Both the position numbers and the translations under genes were made by a program. DNA of 64,000 nucleotides from Pachyseris speciosa (Eukaryota > Cnidaria > Anthozoa > Scleractinia > Pachyseridae). This document shows positions 32,832 through 41,395 of the stretch, piece after piece. A model generated the notes under the pieces. It was not told the DNA's origin and did no database searches. It saw nothing but the letters and a program-made list of their open reading frames with translations. The DNA lies in assembly GCA_016490735.1 (NCBI GenBank), contig JAEMWC010000075.1, forward strand, positions 755,001 through 819,000, in the 5' to 3' direction. The first letter of the stretch is position 1. The number at the start of each line of letters is the position of its first letter.

Positions 32832-33617
32832 TTATAATTCCACACTTCTCAAGAACAACTCAATATACCAATCTATCCCATTTAAATCGACTGGAGCTCT
32901 AGAAGAGTCTGTGACATAAAAGCGTATTGAGCTGATATTATGTGTTGAGACTGGATTCCATGAAAGAAAACGAGGTTTGTAAGTGAAAGGTAAACTTCTA
33001 ACGAGATCTGTGACAGGAATAACAGCGATTGTATTTGTGCTATTTCCATCAACAATGCTATCTGTCACCAAATCACAATTGATATAAATTTCATCTACTC
33101 CTCTTGTAATATCAGGTAGATTTGTTCCATATTCTGTGGCTGGAACTAATTTTGAATCGAAACCGATAAGTTTTCTGAAATCAAGATTCCTCAGATCCAC
33201 ACGATAATTTTCATTGAGTTCAATCAAAATGCGATATGTTGACAAAACGAAATACATGTTAATACCATACTTGAATTTTGATTTGTCTGTTTCAGATGGA
33301 TTCAGTACATGGCTATTTTTTCTCATATACTCATGAATGTAACTATTGATATCGTCGTATGAATACATCCCGTTAACGAATGTTATTGTTTCCCAGTTTA
33401 CACCTTTGTCATAGCTGTATTTCATTTGATTATTCCCAAAAATATCTCTGATATTGTACCAACTGTATGTCATATTGATGACATTCACAGCCATTTCATA
33501 TTTTAAATCATTCGTTAATTTAAGAGGTGAATTGAATCTTTTTTCAAAATCATGACTCTTGCTGACACCAATTTTGTCTCTGTTTTTACTGTTGAATCGT
33601 AATGAAATTTCTGTCAT
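32832..33617 (-). CDS. Minor capsid protein (penton-like)
   Basis: A 261-residue intact protein. Its start (MTEISLRFNSKNRDK) and its TYSWYNIRDIFGNNQMKYS block fit the single-jelly-roll minor capsid proteins of Polintons, which close the five-fold vertices. It is beta-rich and ends in DLNGIDWYIELFLRS. A TCTAA box lies 11 nt before the ATG. It sits between the AT-hook protein and the coiled-coil protein. Confidence 0.75.
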   Translation of the reverse strand: MTEISLRFNSKNRDKIGVSKSHDFEKRFNSPLKLTNDLKYEMAVNVINMTYSWYNIRDIFGNNQMKYSYDKGVNWETITFVNGMYSYDDINSYIHEYMRKNSHVLNPSETDKSKFKYGINMYFVLSTYRILIELNENYRVDLRNLDFRKLIGFDSKLVPATEYGTNLPDITRGVDEIYINCDLVTDSIVDGNSTNTIAVIPVTDLVRSLPFTYKPRFLSWNPVSTHNISSIRFYVTDSSRAPVDLNGIDWYIELFLRSVEL

Positions 33618-33623
33618 ATACTT

Positions 33624-34430
33624 TTACATTAGATATTTCATCATTATTTTATTCAACTCACCGGTTTTCAGGATTCCCAGTCTGTTCAATGTATGCAATA
33701 TTTTTGTGAATTCATTTTGAACATTTTTGCTGTTGTTGCCGGCTGAAATAGATCCACCAAGCAACTGTAAACGTGAAAGCATGTCACCCAAAAATGCACC
33801 CCTTGAACCCATTCCTTTCCCTGTTTTGTATTTGTAAGAAGCTAATACATCATCAATCGTTTCTCTGTATTTCTTCAAAGTTTGTATTTCTCTTTTATGA
33901 GATTCATTTTCTTCTGGAGTGAATGATTTTTTTTTTCTTCTTCCCATATTCTGGGCTATTTCTTTAGCTTTTTTCTTTTCCTCGACAAGTTTTTGTGGGG
34001 CGACTTGAGTCAAATCGCTTGGTTTCAAAAGCCTGTTATTTTTTAATATAATTCTATCATCTCTATCGAAATAGTTATCGATCGATAATATGTTGGGTGT
34101 CTGATCCTCTTTTTCAGGTGCTTCAATTGTCAAAGGAAGTTCCGTTCCCATTGTAATTGCTCTGCGATTAGCTTCAATAACATCATCAAGTCCTTGTGTT
34201 AAAGCCTGTTGATTTTTTTTCAACTGTTCAATGACTTCATCCTGTTTTTTGTCGACACTTTCTTTCACACTCTTCTGGACATCAATAGAGGGTTTCAGTA
34301 ATTCTGATGTTGTATCATAAGCATCCTGTTTTCTGTATTCATAAGTCTTGATAACATCACGAACTTCTCTAGTTTTATTTCCGGCTTCAATTCCACTTTT
34401 AAGAAGCTTTTTCATTCGTTCTATATCCAT
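33624..34430 (-). CDS. Coiled-coil virion-associated protein
   Basis: 268 residues from the ATG at 34430; a TTG two codons upstream could also be read. The first half is strongly helical and charged (VQKSVKESVDKKQDEVIEQL and neighbours), fitting a coiled coil; the second half has a Lys-rich patch and a Gly-rich GKGMGSRGAFLGDML. No enzyme motif is seen. Its place in the capsid block and its TCTAAC box suggest a structural or assembly role. Similar-sized proteins of unknown function occur here in other Polintons. Confidence 0.6.
   Translation of the reverse strand: MDIERMKKLLKSGIEAGNKTREVRDVIKTYEYRKQDAYDTTSELLKPSIDVQKSVKESVDKKQDEVIEQLKKNQQALTQGLDDVIEANRRAITMGTELPLTIEAPEKEDQTPNILSIDNYFDRDDRIILKNNRLLKPSDLTQVAPQKLVEEKKKAKEIAQNMGRRKKKSFTPEENESHKREIQTLKKYRETIDDVLASYKYKTGKGMGSRGAFLGDMLSRLQLLGGSISAGNNSKNVQNEFTKILHTLNRLGILKTGELNKIMMKYLM
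33629..33633 (-). promoter_or_regulatory. TCTAA box, minor capsid gene
   Basis: TCTAA, 11 nt, ATG at 33617. Confidence 0.6.
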
Positions 34431-34440
34431 ATACAATTGT

Positions 34441-34446
34441 GTTAGA
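34441..34446 (-). promoter_or_regulatory. TCTAAC box, coiled-coil gene
   Basis: TCTAAC, 10 nt, ATG at 34430. Lies in the divergent spacer shared with the ATPase gene. Confidence 0.6.
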
Positions 34447-34450
34447 CTAA

Positions 34451-34455
34451 TCTAA
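34451..34455 (+). promoter_or_regulatory. TCTAA box, ATPase gene
   Basis: TCTAA, 11 nt, ATG at 34467. The 36-base spacer 34431-34466 thus carries one box for each direction. Confidence 0.6.
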
Positions 34456-34466
34456 ACTATTTACAT

Positions 34467-35105
34467 ATGGAAATCCCTAATTATGATATTCAGGGTTTAA
34501 AGAATTCATTCAGACAGTTGTATCCGTATATGCCAAAAGATACATTTAGAATGTTATTGGCTGGTAATTCTGGATCTGGAAAGACAACATTGTTCATGCA
34601 TCTGATTATGGAACCATTGGTTTATTATGATCAGATACATCTTTATGCAAAAAATTTAGATCAAGACAAGTACAAATATCTTCGGAAAGTAATGGATGAA
34701 ATAAGCAGTCACATTGGATATCCTGCCTTGGTTTGCAGTCAAGAAGAGATATTGCCAGTTGAACAAATAAAAGACACAAATTTGCAGCGATTGGTTGTTT
34801 TTGATGATTTCGTGACTGACAAGAAACAAGATCAAATCATAAGCTATTTCATTCAGGGGAGACACAAGAACTGTTCAGTCATATATCTCACACAATCATT
34901 CTATGGCTGTCCAAAATCAATCAGACTCAATTGCAGTCACTTCTGCCTTTATGATTTCCCATCCTCAAGAGAAAGGAACTTGATTGCACAGGAGCTTGGA
35001 ATCGACAAGAAGAAATACATTGAAGCAACCAAAAAACCATATTCCTTCTGTTATGTTGACAAGCCGATGAAAACAATCAAGAGGAATTTTTATGGTGCTG
35101 TTTAA
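34467..35105 (+). CDS. Packaging ATPase (FtsK/HerA, A32-like)
   Basis: A 212-residue intact ATPase that would drive DNA into the capsid. Walker A is AGNSGSGKT (residues 32-40); Walker B is RLVVFDDFV (108-116). A later ARNIKNCSVIYLTQ-like strand, here HKNCSVIYLTQSF, matches the sensor region of the family. The length is normal for Polintons. It is the first gene of the rightward arm, divergent from the capsid genes. Confidence 0.9.
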   Translation: MEIPNYDIQGLKNSFRQLYPYMPKDTFRMLLAGNSGSGKTTLFMHLIMEPLVYYDQIHLYAKNLDQDKYKYLRKVMDEISSHIGYPALVCSQEEILPVEQIKDTNLQRLVVFDDFVTDKKQDQIISYFIQGRHKNCSVIYLTQSFYGCPKSIRLNCSHFCLYDFPSSRERNLIAQELGIDKKKYIEATKKPYSFCYVDKPMKTIKRNFYGAV

Positions 35106-35115
35106 TCTAATCTAA
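35106..35115 (+). promoter_or_regulatory. Double TCTAA box
   Basis: Two adjacent TCTAA copies overlap the end of the ATPase gene and precede the 24-codon frame at 35122; the first lies 11 nt and the second 6 nt before its ATG. Confidence 0.5.
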
Positions 35116-35121
35116 TATTAT

Positions 35122-35196
35122 ATGGCAATCAATAATTTCCAAAATGTTGAAAAACAGGAGAATCCAAAAACAGAAAGAATCGAAAAATTAATCTAA
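35122..35196 (+). CDS. Micro-ORF, 24 codons
   Basis: ATG at 35122, TAA at 35194-35196. The peptide is charged and helical (NVEKQENPKTERIEKL) with no known match. It has its own TCTAA box, and its last two codons overlap the box of the fibre gene. The spacing suggests a real short gene, or the stub of a lost one. Confidence 0.4.
   Translation: MAINNFQNVEKQENPKTERIEKLI
35192..35196 (+). promoter_or_regulatory. TCTAA box, fibre gene 1
   Basis: TCTAA, 12 nt, ATG at 35209. Confidence 0.6.
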
Positions 35197-35208
35197 CAAG
35201 ATGATATA

Positions 35209-38200
35209 ATGGGAGTTTTTAATGCTCAAATAAATCAAGATAAAACAGAAACTGGTACTGGTGAAAGAGGCCCAGCTGGTCCAATTGGTCCCAAAGGTGA
35301 AAAAGGTGATAGAGGTCCAAAAGGTAATACAGGTGCAATTGGTCCACAAGGAGCTACTGGAGCCATTGGTCCCAAAGGTGATGGATTCAAATTAACACAA
35401 GATGGTAATTATGACATTGAAAACAAAAAAATTAGTAATGTAGCAGGCCCAACTTCTAACAAAGATGCTGTTAATATGAGATACGTCAACGATGCTGTTT
35501 TATCAATTGAAGGAACACGTGTTAATCCATTTAAATTTCTTCTTGAAGATATATCAAAAACAACTATTCTTAGAAATGCGAATAATCTGCGATTAGAAGA
35601 CTATGATAAAAGCCCATACAATTTCAATAAAAAAGCCTTGTCTTTTGTTATTCCTTCTGCTGGTCTTACAACTGTTCTTCGTTTTGATTTGTCACAATTG
35701 GAAGTTTCAAAGTACACTTTAGTTGTTGAGTTTTATACTGATGGTAATCCTAACAATGCAACAGTTGATGATGATGTTTTGTCATCAAATTTAATTGAAA
35801 GAAAAGATTCGATAAAAAGAGCCTTTCCAAAAACTCATCTTGTTGATGGTTATCTCAAGAGAATATTCTTCATTGAAAAAACAAGTCATGGTTCCACATC
35901 AATGGAGTTATTGTTGATTTCACCATATTTACAAAATAATAAAAAACATCATGTCATAGTTTATGGTGTTTATGGATTTTCTAATATCATTTTATCACAT
36001 ATTCACGACCCATTTTTTGAATTAGAAGAAGGAAGAATTGTATTTGATCGTGAGCTTAAAATGAGTTTTCATAGAATAGTCAATGTTGCACGCCCTATAC
36101 TTCCACAAGACTGTGCAAATAGAAAATACGTTGATGATGGTGTAATAGGTAAAGCGGATAAAACATATCTCAATAATAACTTTGTGAAAAAAGATGGAAG
36201 CGTTGCAATGACTTCTGATTTTAATCTTGGAGGTAACAAATTGACTAATGTAGCAGCGCCAACAGCAAACAATGATTCAGCCACAAAGGGGTATGTTGAT
36301 AATAAAACAGCCGATTTCCTTAATATAAACACAGGTGGTGTAATTTTTGCACCTGTCAGCATGAATAGAAATGATCTGATTGGCATACCAGATAACCCAA
36401 GATTCGGTTATTCAGCTGTAAATAGAAACTATGTGAACAATAATTTTTTGAAACTAAATGGAAGCGTTGCGATGACTTCTGCTTTGAATCTTGGAGGTAA
36501 CAAATTGACTAATGTAGCAGCACCAACTGCAAACAATGATACAGCAACGAAGGGGTATGTTGATGACCTTATTTTATCAGCATCTGGTACTCAACGCAAC
36601 CCATTCGCTTTTCTGTTAAAAGACATATCCAAGTCTTCTGCAGTCAGTGGTGTGGAAAACCTTCAAATTGAGAATTTTGACAGATCACCATACCACATAA
36701 ACAAGTCGTCATTGTCTTTTTTCATCAAACGAAGAGGCAACTTTACATCTAAAATTCGTTTTGATGTTTCATCATTGAGTAATGGACGGTACACATTTGT
36801 TACTGAGTTTTACTCACCATCAGATCCAAGAAGTGCTGCAATCAGTTTAACCCTTCCAACAATTAATATGCGTGACGCTGGACTGTCATTTCAAAAAGCT
36901 TTTACTAGAACTCCACACGTTGATGGTTATATTAAAATTCTTTTCCAGATAGAAAAAAGAAGTGGTGGTCAAGCGACAATACAGGTGGAACTTTCCAGCA
37001 CAGCTCCTGCGTCTAACACCAAAACACATATCATTGTTTATGGGGCTTATGGCTATCATACCAATTTGTCTTACTTTCTCCATGACCCAGCTTATGAAAT
37101 TGAAAACGGCCATGTTGCGTTTGGTAGTAATATTGACATGAAATTGAACAAAATCCTCAACCTGCAGGATAACCCCTCAAACCCACAAGACGCTGTAAAC
37201 AAAAGTTATGTGGACCAGAGGTTGCAAACCAAACTCGATGCGATTGCACAACAAAATCTGAATATGAACAACAATTCCATTACTGATCTTGCTCCACCTG
37301 TCAACGCAGACGATGCGGCGACAAAACGTTATACTGACGAATATTTTCTCCGACGAGACGGTTCGACTGCAATGTATGGCGATTTGTCGATGGGTGGAAA
37401 TAAATTGACGAATTTAGCGGATGTGGTGAATGAAACTGATGCTGTAAACTTTAGAGTTTTAAATCGAGCTTCACAAACTATTAGAGCAAACACTTTATTA
37501 TTGAATGGAACAAATGCGATGGCAGCAGATATGAAACTTGGAGGGCATAAAATCATTAACTTAAAAGAAGGAACAAATAAAACCGATGCTGTAAATTTAG
37601 ATCAATTAGAAAAAAGTCATATTTCATCTGCTTCTCATCCAAAGAATGCTTTCAAATATTTGATGAATGATATTGATGAAGTCAGTACTGAATATGGCTT
37701 GAAAGTCAATGGATATGTCAATTTACCTCGTTCACCACATTTGATTTCAAAAAAGGTCATTGATATAGACTTGAATAAAGAAGCTAATCATATTTACAGA
37801 GCTAGAATTGGATTTAATATGTACACAATAAAAGATGGAAAATACACTTTCATTCTTGAATGGCTATTTCCTGATTATGAAGGAATGAATCTTAGTAGTG
37901 TAACATTCAGTGCAACTGGTGGAATTACAATTCATAAAACTGTAGGGAGAAAATTTGATAACAGAAATGAAGATCATTCGAGATATTTATTATGGATTGA
38001 AAAACCATCAGCAAGTTCACCACCTGAATATTTATATTGTACGATTCATATTAATGCTAACCCAACTTATCCAAATAAGTACAAAGTTCATTGTGTTGCA
38101 TATGGTATTGATTTCGAAGCAGTAGACGTTCCATCAAGTGTTTACGACTTCTCTGAACCTTTCAAAATCGTTAATGAGGAAATACAATTACAAACTGATT

Positions 38201-38859
38201 TAGATTTGAATGGTTTTGATGTGAAAGAAAATGAAAATTGGTTGTTTGGTGGAGACAATGGTGAATTGACAATGCTGAATAATATTAATATGAACACTTA
38301 TCTGATAAAAGAGGCCAAACTTGGTGGTGATTTAAATCTGAATGGCTATAGAATTCATAATAATAGTTTGAATCTATTTCGTTCAAGCGTTACAGGTGTA
38401 ATTATGGAAACAGCTTTCGATCTCGGAGGATTTGCTCTTTACAGGCCGAAATTAGGAGGTGATCTAAATTTGAATGGGAATGGAATAATCGGTCAAATAC
38501 AATATTTAAATTGCTCTGTCAAAGCCAAACAAGGACATAATAAGAATGCTTTAAAGCCTGTATTGATAAATGGCTCTGATTTTTTAGTCATTCATAACAA
38601 TAACTTTCATATTAAGAAAATGTATATCATACAAGGAACAAAACCCGGAATATTTTATTTCAAGACAAAAGCTGAAGGTGGTGGGCCTTTGCCATTACCA
38701 GCAACTATTTATGAACACAGACAATCTTCTTTAAGTAGAAACATCACAACGGTCAACATCAACAAATCATTATCGAGAGGCTATTTAATCATTGATTATT
38801 CACATCCTAATACAGGTGCATTTGATACAACATTCACACTTGAAGTGGTCATGAATTAA
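35209..38859 (+). CDS. Giant fibre protein: collagen stalk and tail-fibre repeats
   Basis: An intact 1216-residue protein, the largest in the element. Residues 19-59 are collagen Gly-X-Y repeats (GPAGPIGPKGEKGDRGPKG). Then come many copies of a motif of the form LGGNKLTNVAAPT...DAATKGYVD, the hallmark of phage tail fibres, here spread along the chain. Between them a domain of about 165 residues occurs three times (about 105-270, 450-630 and 810-980), each opening with N-x-F-x-[FY]-L-[LM]-x-DI and closing near a VYGxYG strand. The architecture fits a trimeric receptor-binding fibre. No transmembrane segment is seen. Related to the next gene by its N-terminus. Confidence 0.8.
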   Translation: MGVFNAQINQDKTETGTGERGPAGPIGPKGEKGDRGPKGNTGAIGPQGATGAIGPKGDGFKLTQDGNYDIENKKISNVAGPTSNKDAVNMRYVNDAVLSIEGTRVNPFKFLLEDISKTTILRNANNLRLEDYDKSPYNFNKKALSFVIPSAGLTTVLRFDLSQLEVSKYTLVVEFYTDGNPNNATVDDDVLSSNLIERKDSIKRAFPKTHLVDGYLKRIFFIEKTSHGSTSMELLLISPYLQNNKKHHVIVYGVYGFSNIILSHIHDPFFELEEGRIVFDRELKMSFHRIVNVARPILPQDCANRKYVDDGVIGKADKTYLNNNFVKKDGSVAMTSDFNLGGNKLTNVAAPTANNDSATKGYVDNKTADFLNINTGGVIFAPVSMNRNDLIGIPDNPRFGYSAVNRNYVNNNFLKLNGSVAMTSALNLGGNKLTNVAAPTANNDTATKGYVDDLILSASGTQRNPFAFLLKDISKSSAVSGVENLQIENFDRSPYHINKSSLSFFIKRRGNFTSKIRFDVSSLSNGRYTFVTEFYSPSDPRSAAISLTLPTINMRDAGLSFQKAFTRTPHVDGYIKILFQIEKRSGGQATIQVELSSTAPASNTKTHIIVYGAYGYHTNLSYFLHDPAYEIENGHVAFGSNIDMKLNKILNLQDNPSNPQDAVNKSYVDQRLQTKLDAIAQQNLNMNNNSITDLAPPVNADDAATKRYTDEYFLRRDGSTAMYGDLSMGGNKLTNLADVVNETDAVNFRVLNRASQTIRANTLLLNGTNAMAADMKLGGHKIINLKEGTNKTDAVNLDQLEKSHISSASHPKNAFKYLMNDIDEVSTEYGLKVNGYVNLPRSPHLISKKVIDIDLNKEANHIYRARIGFNMYTIKDGKYTFILEWLFPDYEGMNLSSVTFSATGGITIHKTVGRKFDNRNEDHSRYLLWIEKPSASSPPEYLYCTIHINANPTYPNKYKVHCVAYGIDFEAVDVPSSVYDFSEPFKIVNEEIQLQTDLDLNGFDVKENENWLFGGDNGELTMLNNINMNTYLIKEAKLGGDLNLNGYRIHNNSLNLFRSSVTGVIMETAFDLGGFALYRPKLGGDLNLNGNGIIGQIQYLNCSVKAKQGHNKNALKPVLINGSDFLVIHNNNFHIKKMYIIQGTKPGIFYFKTKAEGGGPLPLPATIYEHRQSSLSRNITTVNINKSLSRGYLIIDYSHPNTGAFDTTFTLEVVMN

Positions 38860-38864
38860 TCTAA
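38860..38864 (+). promoter_or_regulatory. TCTAA box, fibre gene 2
   Basis: TCTAA, 12 nt, ATG at 38877; the box starts at the fibre 1 stop codon. Confidence 0.6.
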
Positions 38865-38876
38865 ATTAATATTATA

Positions 38877-39866
38877 ATGGGAGTTTTCAATTCTCCACAA
38901 AATCAAGATAATAAAGGTGATACTGGTGCAATTGGTCCTAAAGGTGATAAAGGTGATAGAGGTCTAATTGGTTCAAAAGGTGATAAAGGTGATGGATTTA
39001 CATTAACACAAGATGGCCACTATGATCTTGGAAACAACAAGAAATTGATAAATGTTGATGAAGGAACTGATGATAATGATTGTGTCACAAAAAAACAACT
39101 TGATCTGAAGTTAGATAGAGCTACTTTTGTTATTTCCAACTCTCTTCCTGGTGTACCAGTCCTTGATGGAATTTCTATTGCTCTCATCCCAGCTCTCTCT
39201 GTTTTAACATCTGATACAAACGATAGAGTCTCAAGATGGGTTGATCCTGTCAATAATATATCTTTCACACAAACTGATAATTCCAAAAAACCTCTGCTGT
39301 TGAGAGATTCAAATAAAAAGAGATTCTTTCTGCGATTCGATGGGACTGATGACTACTTGAGAATAAATTCATTTGATGTATCCAAAGTTGCTGGACCAAA
39401 TGGGAATACATGCACAGTAATTATGGTTGTTAATACAAAACAAGTGAAGAATCAATCTCAATTTCAATGGGGGCAGGCTAATATTCGATTTGGTGTTCAT
39501 TTTCCTTGGGGTACTGGGACTGTTTTGGTTGATTTTGGTACTCTCTCAGGCGGAAGACTTACTGCTCTTTCTTTGTCTGATCTGACTGGTAATATTGAGG
39601 TTTGGACAATAAGAGTGAATGGACAAAATATGGAACTATTTAGAGGTATTTCATCAATGACTCCTGTTGGAACAGAAACAATCTCAGCAACACTGTCAGG
39701 AAATCCACAAAAAATGTTCGTTGGATGTCAAGTTGATAATGATGATGGTACTGCAGTCAATTTTTCTGAAATGGATCTGTACGCTTTTTCTGTTTGGCAG
39801 AAATCTCTGTCTAATGATGAATTAAAAAATATGTTCCGTTTCCTTGAAGATTATTTCGATCTTTGA
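38877..39866 (+). CDS. Short fibre protein with lectin-like head
   Basis: 329 residues, intact. It shares the start MGVFN...NQD with fibre 1 and has a short collagen segment (residues 17-41, GAIGPKGDKGDRG). One LGNNKKLINVDEGTDDNDCV motif follows. From about residue 85 the sequence fits a concanavalin A/LamG-like sandwich: RWVDPVNNISF, RFFLRFDGTDDYLRI and a closing SVWQKSLSNDELKNM. It looks like a carbohydrate-binding alternative to the fibre 1 head. The two genes probably arose by duplication and head exchange. Confidence 0.75.
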   Translation: MGVFNSPQNQDNKGDTGAIGPKGDKGDRGLIGSKGDKGDGFTLTQDGHYDLGNNKKLINVDEGTDDNDCVTKKQLDLKLDRATFVISNSLPGVPVLDGISIALIPALSVLTSDTNDRVSRWVDPVNNISFTQTDNSKKPLLLRDSNKKRFFLRFDGTDDYLRINSFDVSKVAGPNGNTCTVIMVVNTKQVKNQSQFQWGQANIRFGVHFPWGTGTVLVDFGTLSGGRLTALSLSDLTGNIEVWTIRVNGQNMELFRGISSMTPVGTETISATLSGNPQKMFVGCQVDNDDGTAVNFSEMDLYAFSVWQKSLSNDELKNMFRFLEDYFDL

Positions 39867-39884
39867 ATTATGTAATCAATTATT

Positions 39885-40304
39885 ATGAAGCAGATTATAA
39901 GATTTGTACGATGGTTCATTCGGGATGCTGAACGGAAAAACCCTGGTGTTGATAAGAGGATTTTGAAATCAGCTTTGGTTTACCAGTTTCTATATCACAA
40001 ACATTTCAACAAATATATTGAAGTGAGAGATATTATCCAGGAGCATATAGGCATTGGATTAATCGGTCCTGGTGAAGGCTGCTTAACACATTTTTTGGAG
40101 CATACTCTTGGTTGGATTGATACATTACAGACACATGGTATATTACACGATGCCTTCGGTAGGTTTTATGTCAAACATGCACTTGATAGAGGATATTCTT
40201 ATGCTCTACCGTCTTTCTTGACGACTAAAATTAGTAAGTTATCACCTCTAAGTGGGCAATTGTCTGGTTTGTGGTACTGTGTGTTGAACAGAATCGTTAT
40301 ATAA
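39885..40304 (+). CDS. Unknown protein (139 aa)
   Basis: An intact frame with a basic start (IRFVRWFIRDAERKNPGVDK) and a helical middle (HKHFNKYIEVRDIIQEHIG). The segment GPGEGCLTHFLEHTLGWIDTL has a His-rich pattern but no family I know. It lies between fibre 2 and a two-helix membrane protein on the same strand, without a TCTAA box. Function unknown. Confidence 0.6.
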   Translation: MKQIIRFVRWFIRDAERKNPGVDKRILKSALVYQFLYHKHFNKYIEVRDIIQEHIGIGLIGPGEGCLTHFLEHTLGWIDTLQTHGILHDAFGRFYVKHALDRGYSYALPSFLTTKISKLSPLSGQLSGLWYCVLNRIVI

Positions 40305-40313
40305 GCATATTGT

Positions 40314-40799
40314 ATGAAAGAGCGAAAAAGCATATTCAGCTGGAACCATATTTCAGGTGAATTAACAGAAGATCAGGTAAATGAATTAAAAGCCTATTAC
40401 CACACATATCACAGAAAGTGTTGGGCTCATAAACAGGCTGTTAAAAGGTTCAAAAAATGGAAATTACTGGGGAATTCCTTATCCATCATCTTTGCAACTG
40501 GGGGTCTCGCCGCAAGTGTGGCAACAGGTGGTGTTAGTTTGGTAGCCATCAGTACAGCATCACTTTTGATACAAGGGTGGATGAAGCATAAAAACCTAGA
40601 TTTGAAAATCCAGAATTGCACATATGCTTATCAAAGCTATCAACATCTACTCAATTCAATAAAAGACAAGTTGAGAAGTGGTGATTTTGATGCTTCAAGT
40701 ATACAAATCTCAATGAAGAATATCGATGATTATGTGACTGATAATAGTCCAATTATTGATAAGTACCTACTGAAATATGATGAAAAATTCACTGCTTGA
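40314..40799 (+). CDS. Unknown membrane protein (161 aa)
   Basis: A charged N-terminus (HRKCWAHKQAVKRFKKW) is followed by one long or two short hydrophobic helices at about residues 52-90 (IIFATGGLAASVATGGVSLV), separated by a Gly-rich turn, then a helical C-terminal tail. The two-helix hairpin recalls small viral membrane or pore-forming proteins and SLATT-like proteins, but no signature confirms this. It overlaps the end of the VLTF3-like gene by 11 bases, tail to tail. Confidence 0.6.
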   Translation: MKERKSIFSWNHISGELTEDQVNELKAYYHTYHRKCWAHKQAVKRFKKWKLLGNSLSIIFATGGLAASVATGGVSLVAISTASLLIQGWMKHKNLDLKIQNCTYAYQSYQHLLNSIKDKLRSGDFDASSIQISMKNIDDYVTDNSPIIDKYLLKYDEKFTA

Positions 40800-41352
40800 T
40801 AATACTAATAATCTTATCAAATCTCAACAATAGAATCTCAACCCAATATCGATCATAAAATCCAAGCGTCTTTTTTGATCTAGTAACTATTATTTTATCA
40901 AATGGAAGATCAAGCATTATGAATATTTGCTTAAGCATAAATTTGGTGCTTATCATTCTTTTACGATTCTTATTCACCGAAGGGATGATAGTGTCTATCT
41001 CTTCGAATATTTTCAATATTTTACCCTTATCTTTTACTGAAATTTGAAATCTATTCTTGCAACATATACCATTTATCACATTTTCAATATGGTACTTCCG
41101 GTGATATACAGATTTTCGCCGTATTTTATACATATTATTATGAAAGTCAACGTACTCCTTACAATAGTCATAGCCGTGGACTGAACCACAATTTAGACAA
41201 ACATTTTCACCATCATCATTAAACATTTTCTGTTTATCACAGCAAGGTGCTTTCACACTTTTAACAACTTTGACCAATAGCTGATCACAAAAAGGACATG
41301 TCAACTCCCCCATATTCTTCAATTCATTGTGGATTACTAAATTACAACTCAT
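40789..41352 (-). CDS. VLTF3-like zinc protein, putative late transcription factor
   Basis: 187 residues, intact. Residues about 18-62 form a zinc-ribbon region with four Cys pairs (CPFCDQ, APCCDK, CLNCGS, DYCKEY). Then come RRKSVYHRKYHIENVI, which fits the Arg/Tyr/His motif of poxvirus-type late transcription factor 3, and a helical tail. VLTF3 homologues drive late genes in large DNA viruses. It points toward the capsid block from the right end and has no TCTAA box itself, as expected of an earlier gene. A TFIIB-like factor is the main alternative. Confidence 0.55.
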   Translation of the reverse strand: MSCNLVIHNELKNMGELTCPFCDQLLVKVVKSVKAPCCDKQKMFNDDGENVCLNCGSVHGYDYCKEYVDFHNNMYKIRRKSVYHRKYHIENVINGICCKNRFQISVKDKGKILKIFEEIDTIIPSVNKNRKRMISTKFMLKQIFIMLDLPFDKIIVTRSKKTLGFYDRYWVEILLLRFDKIISIIKQ

Positions 41353-41395
41353 CTATATTATATGAGATATTATTTCTTTATGCAGCTAACACATG

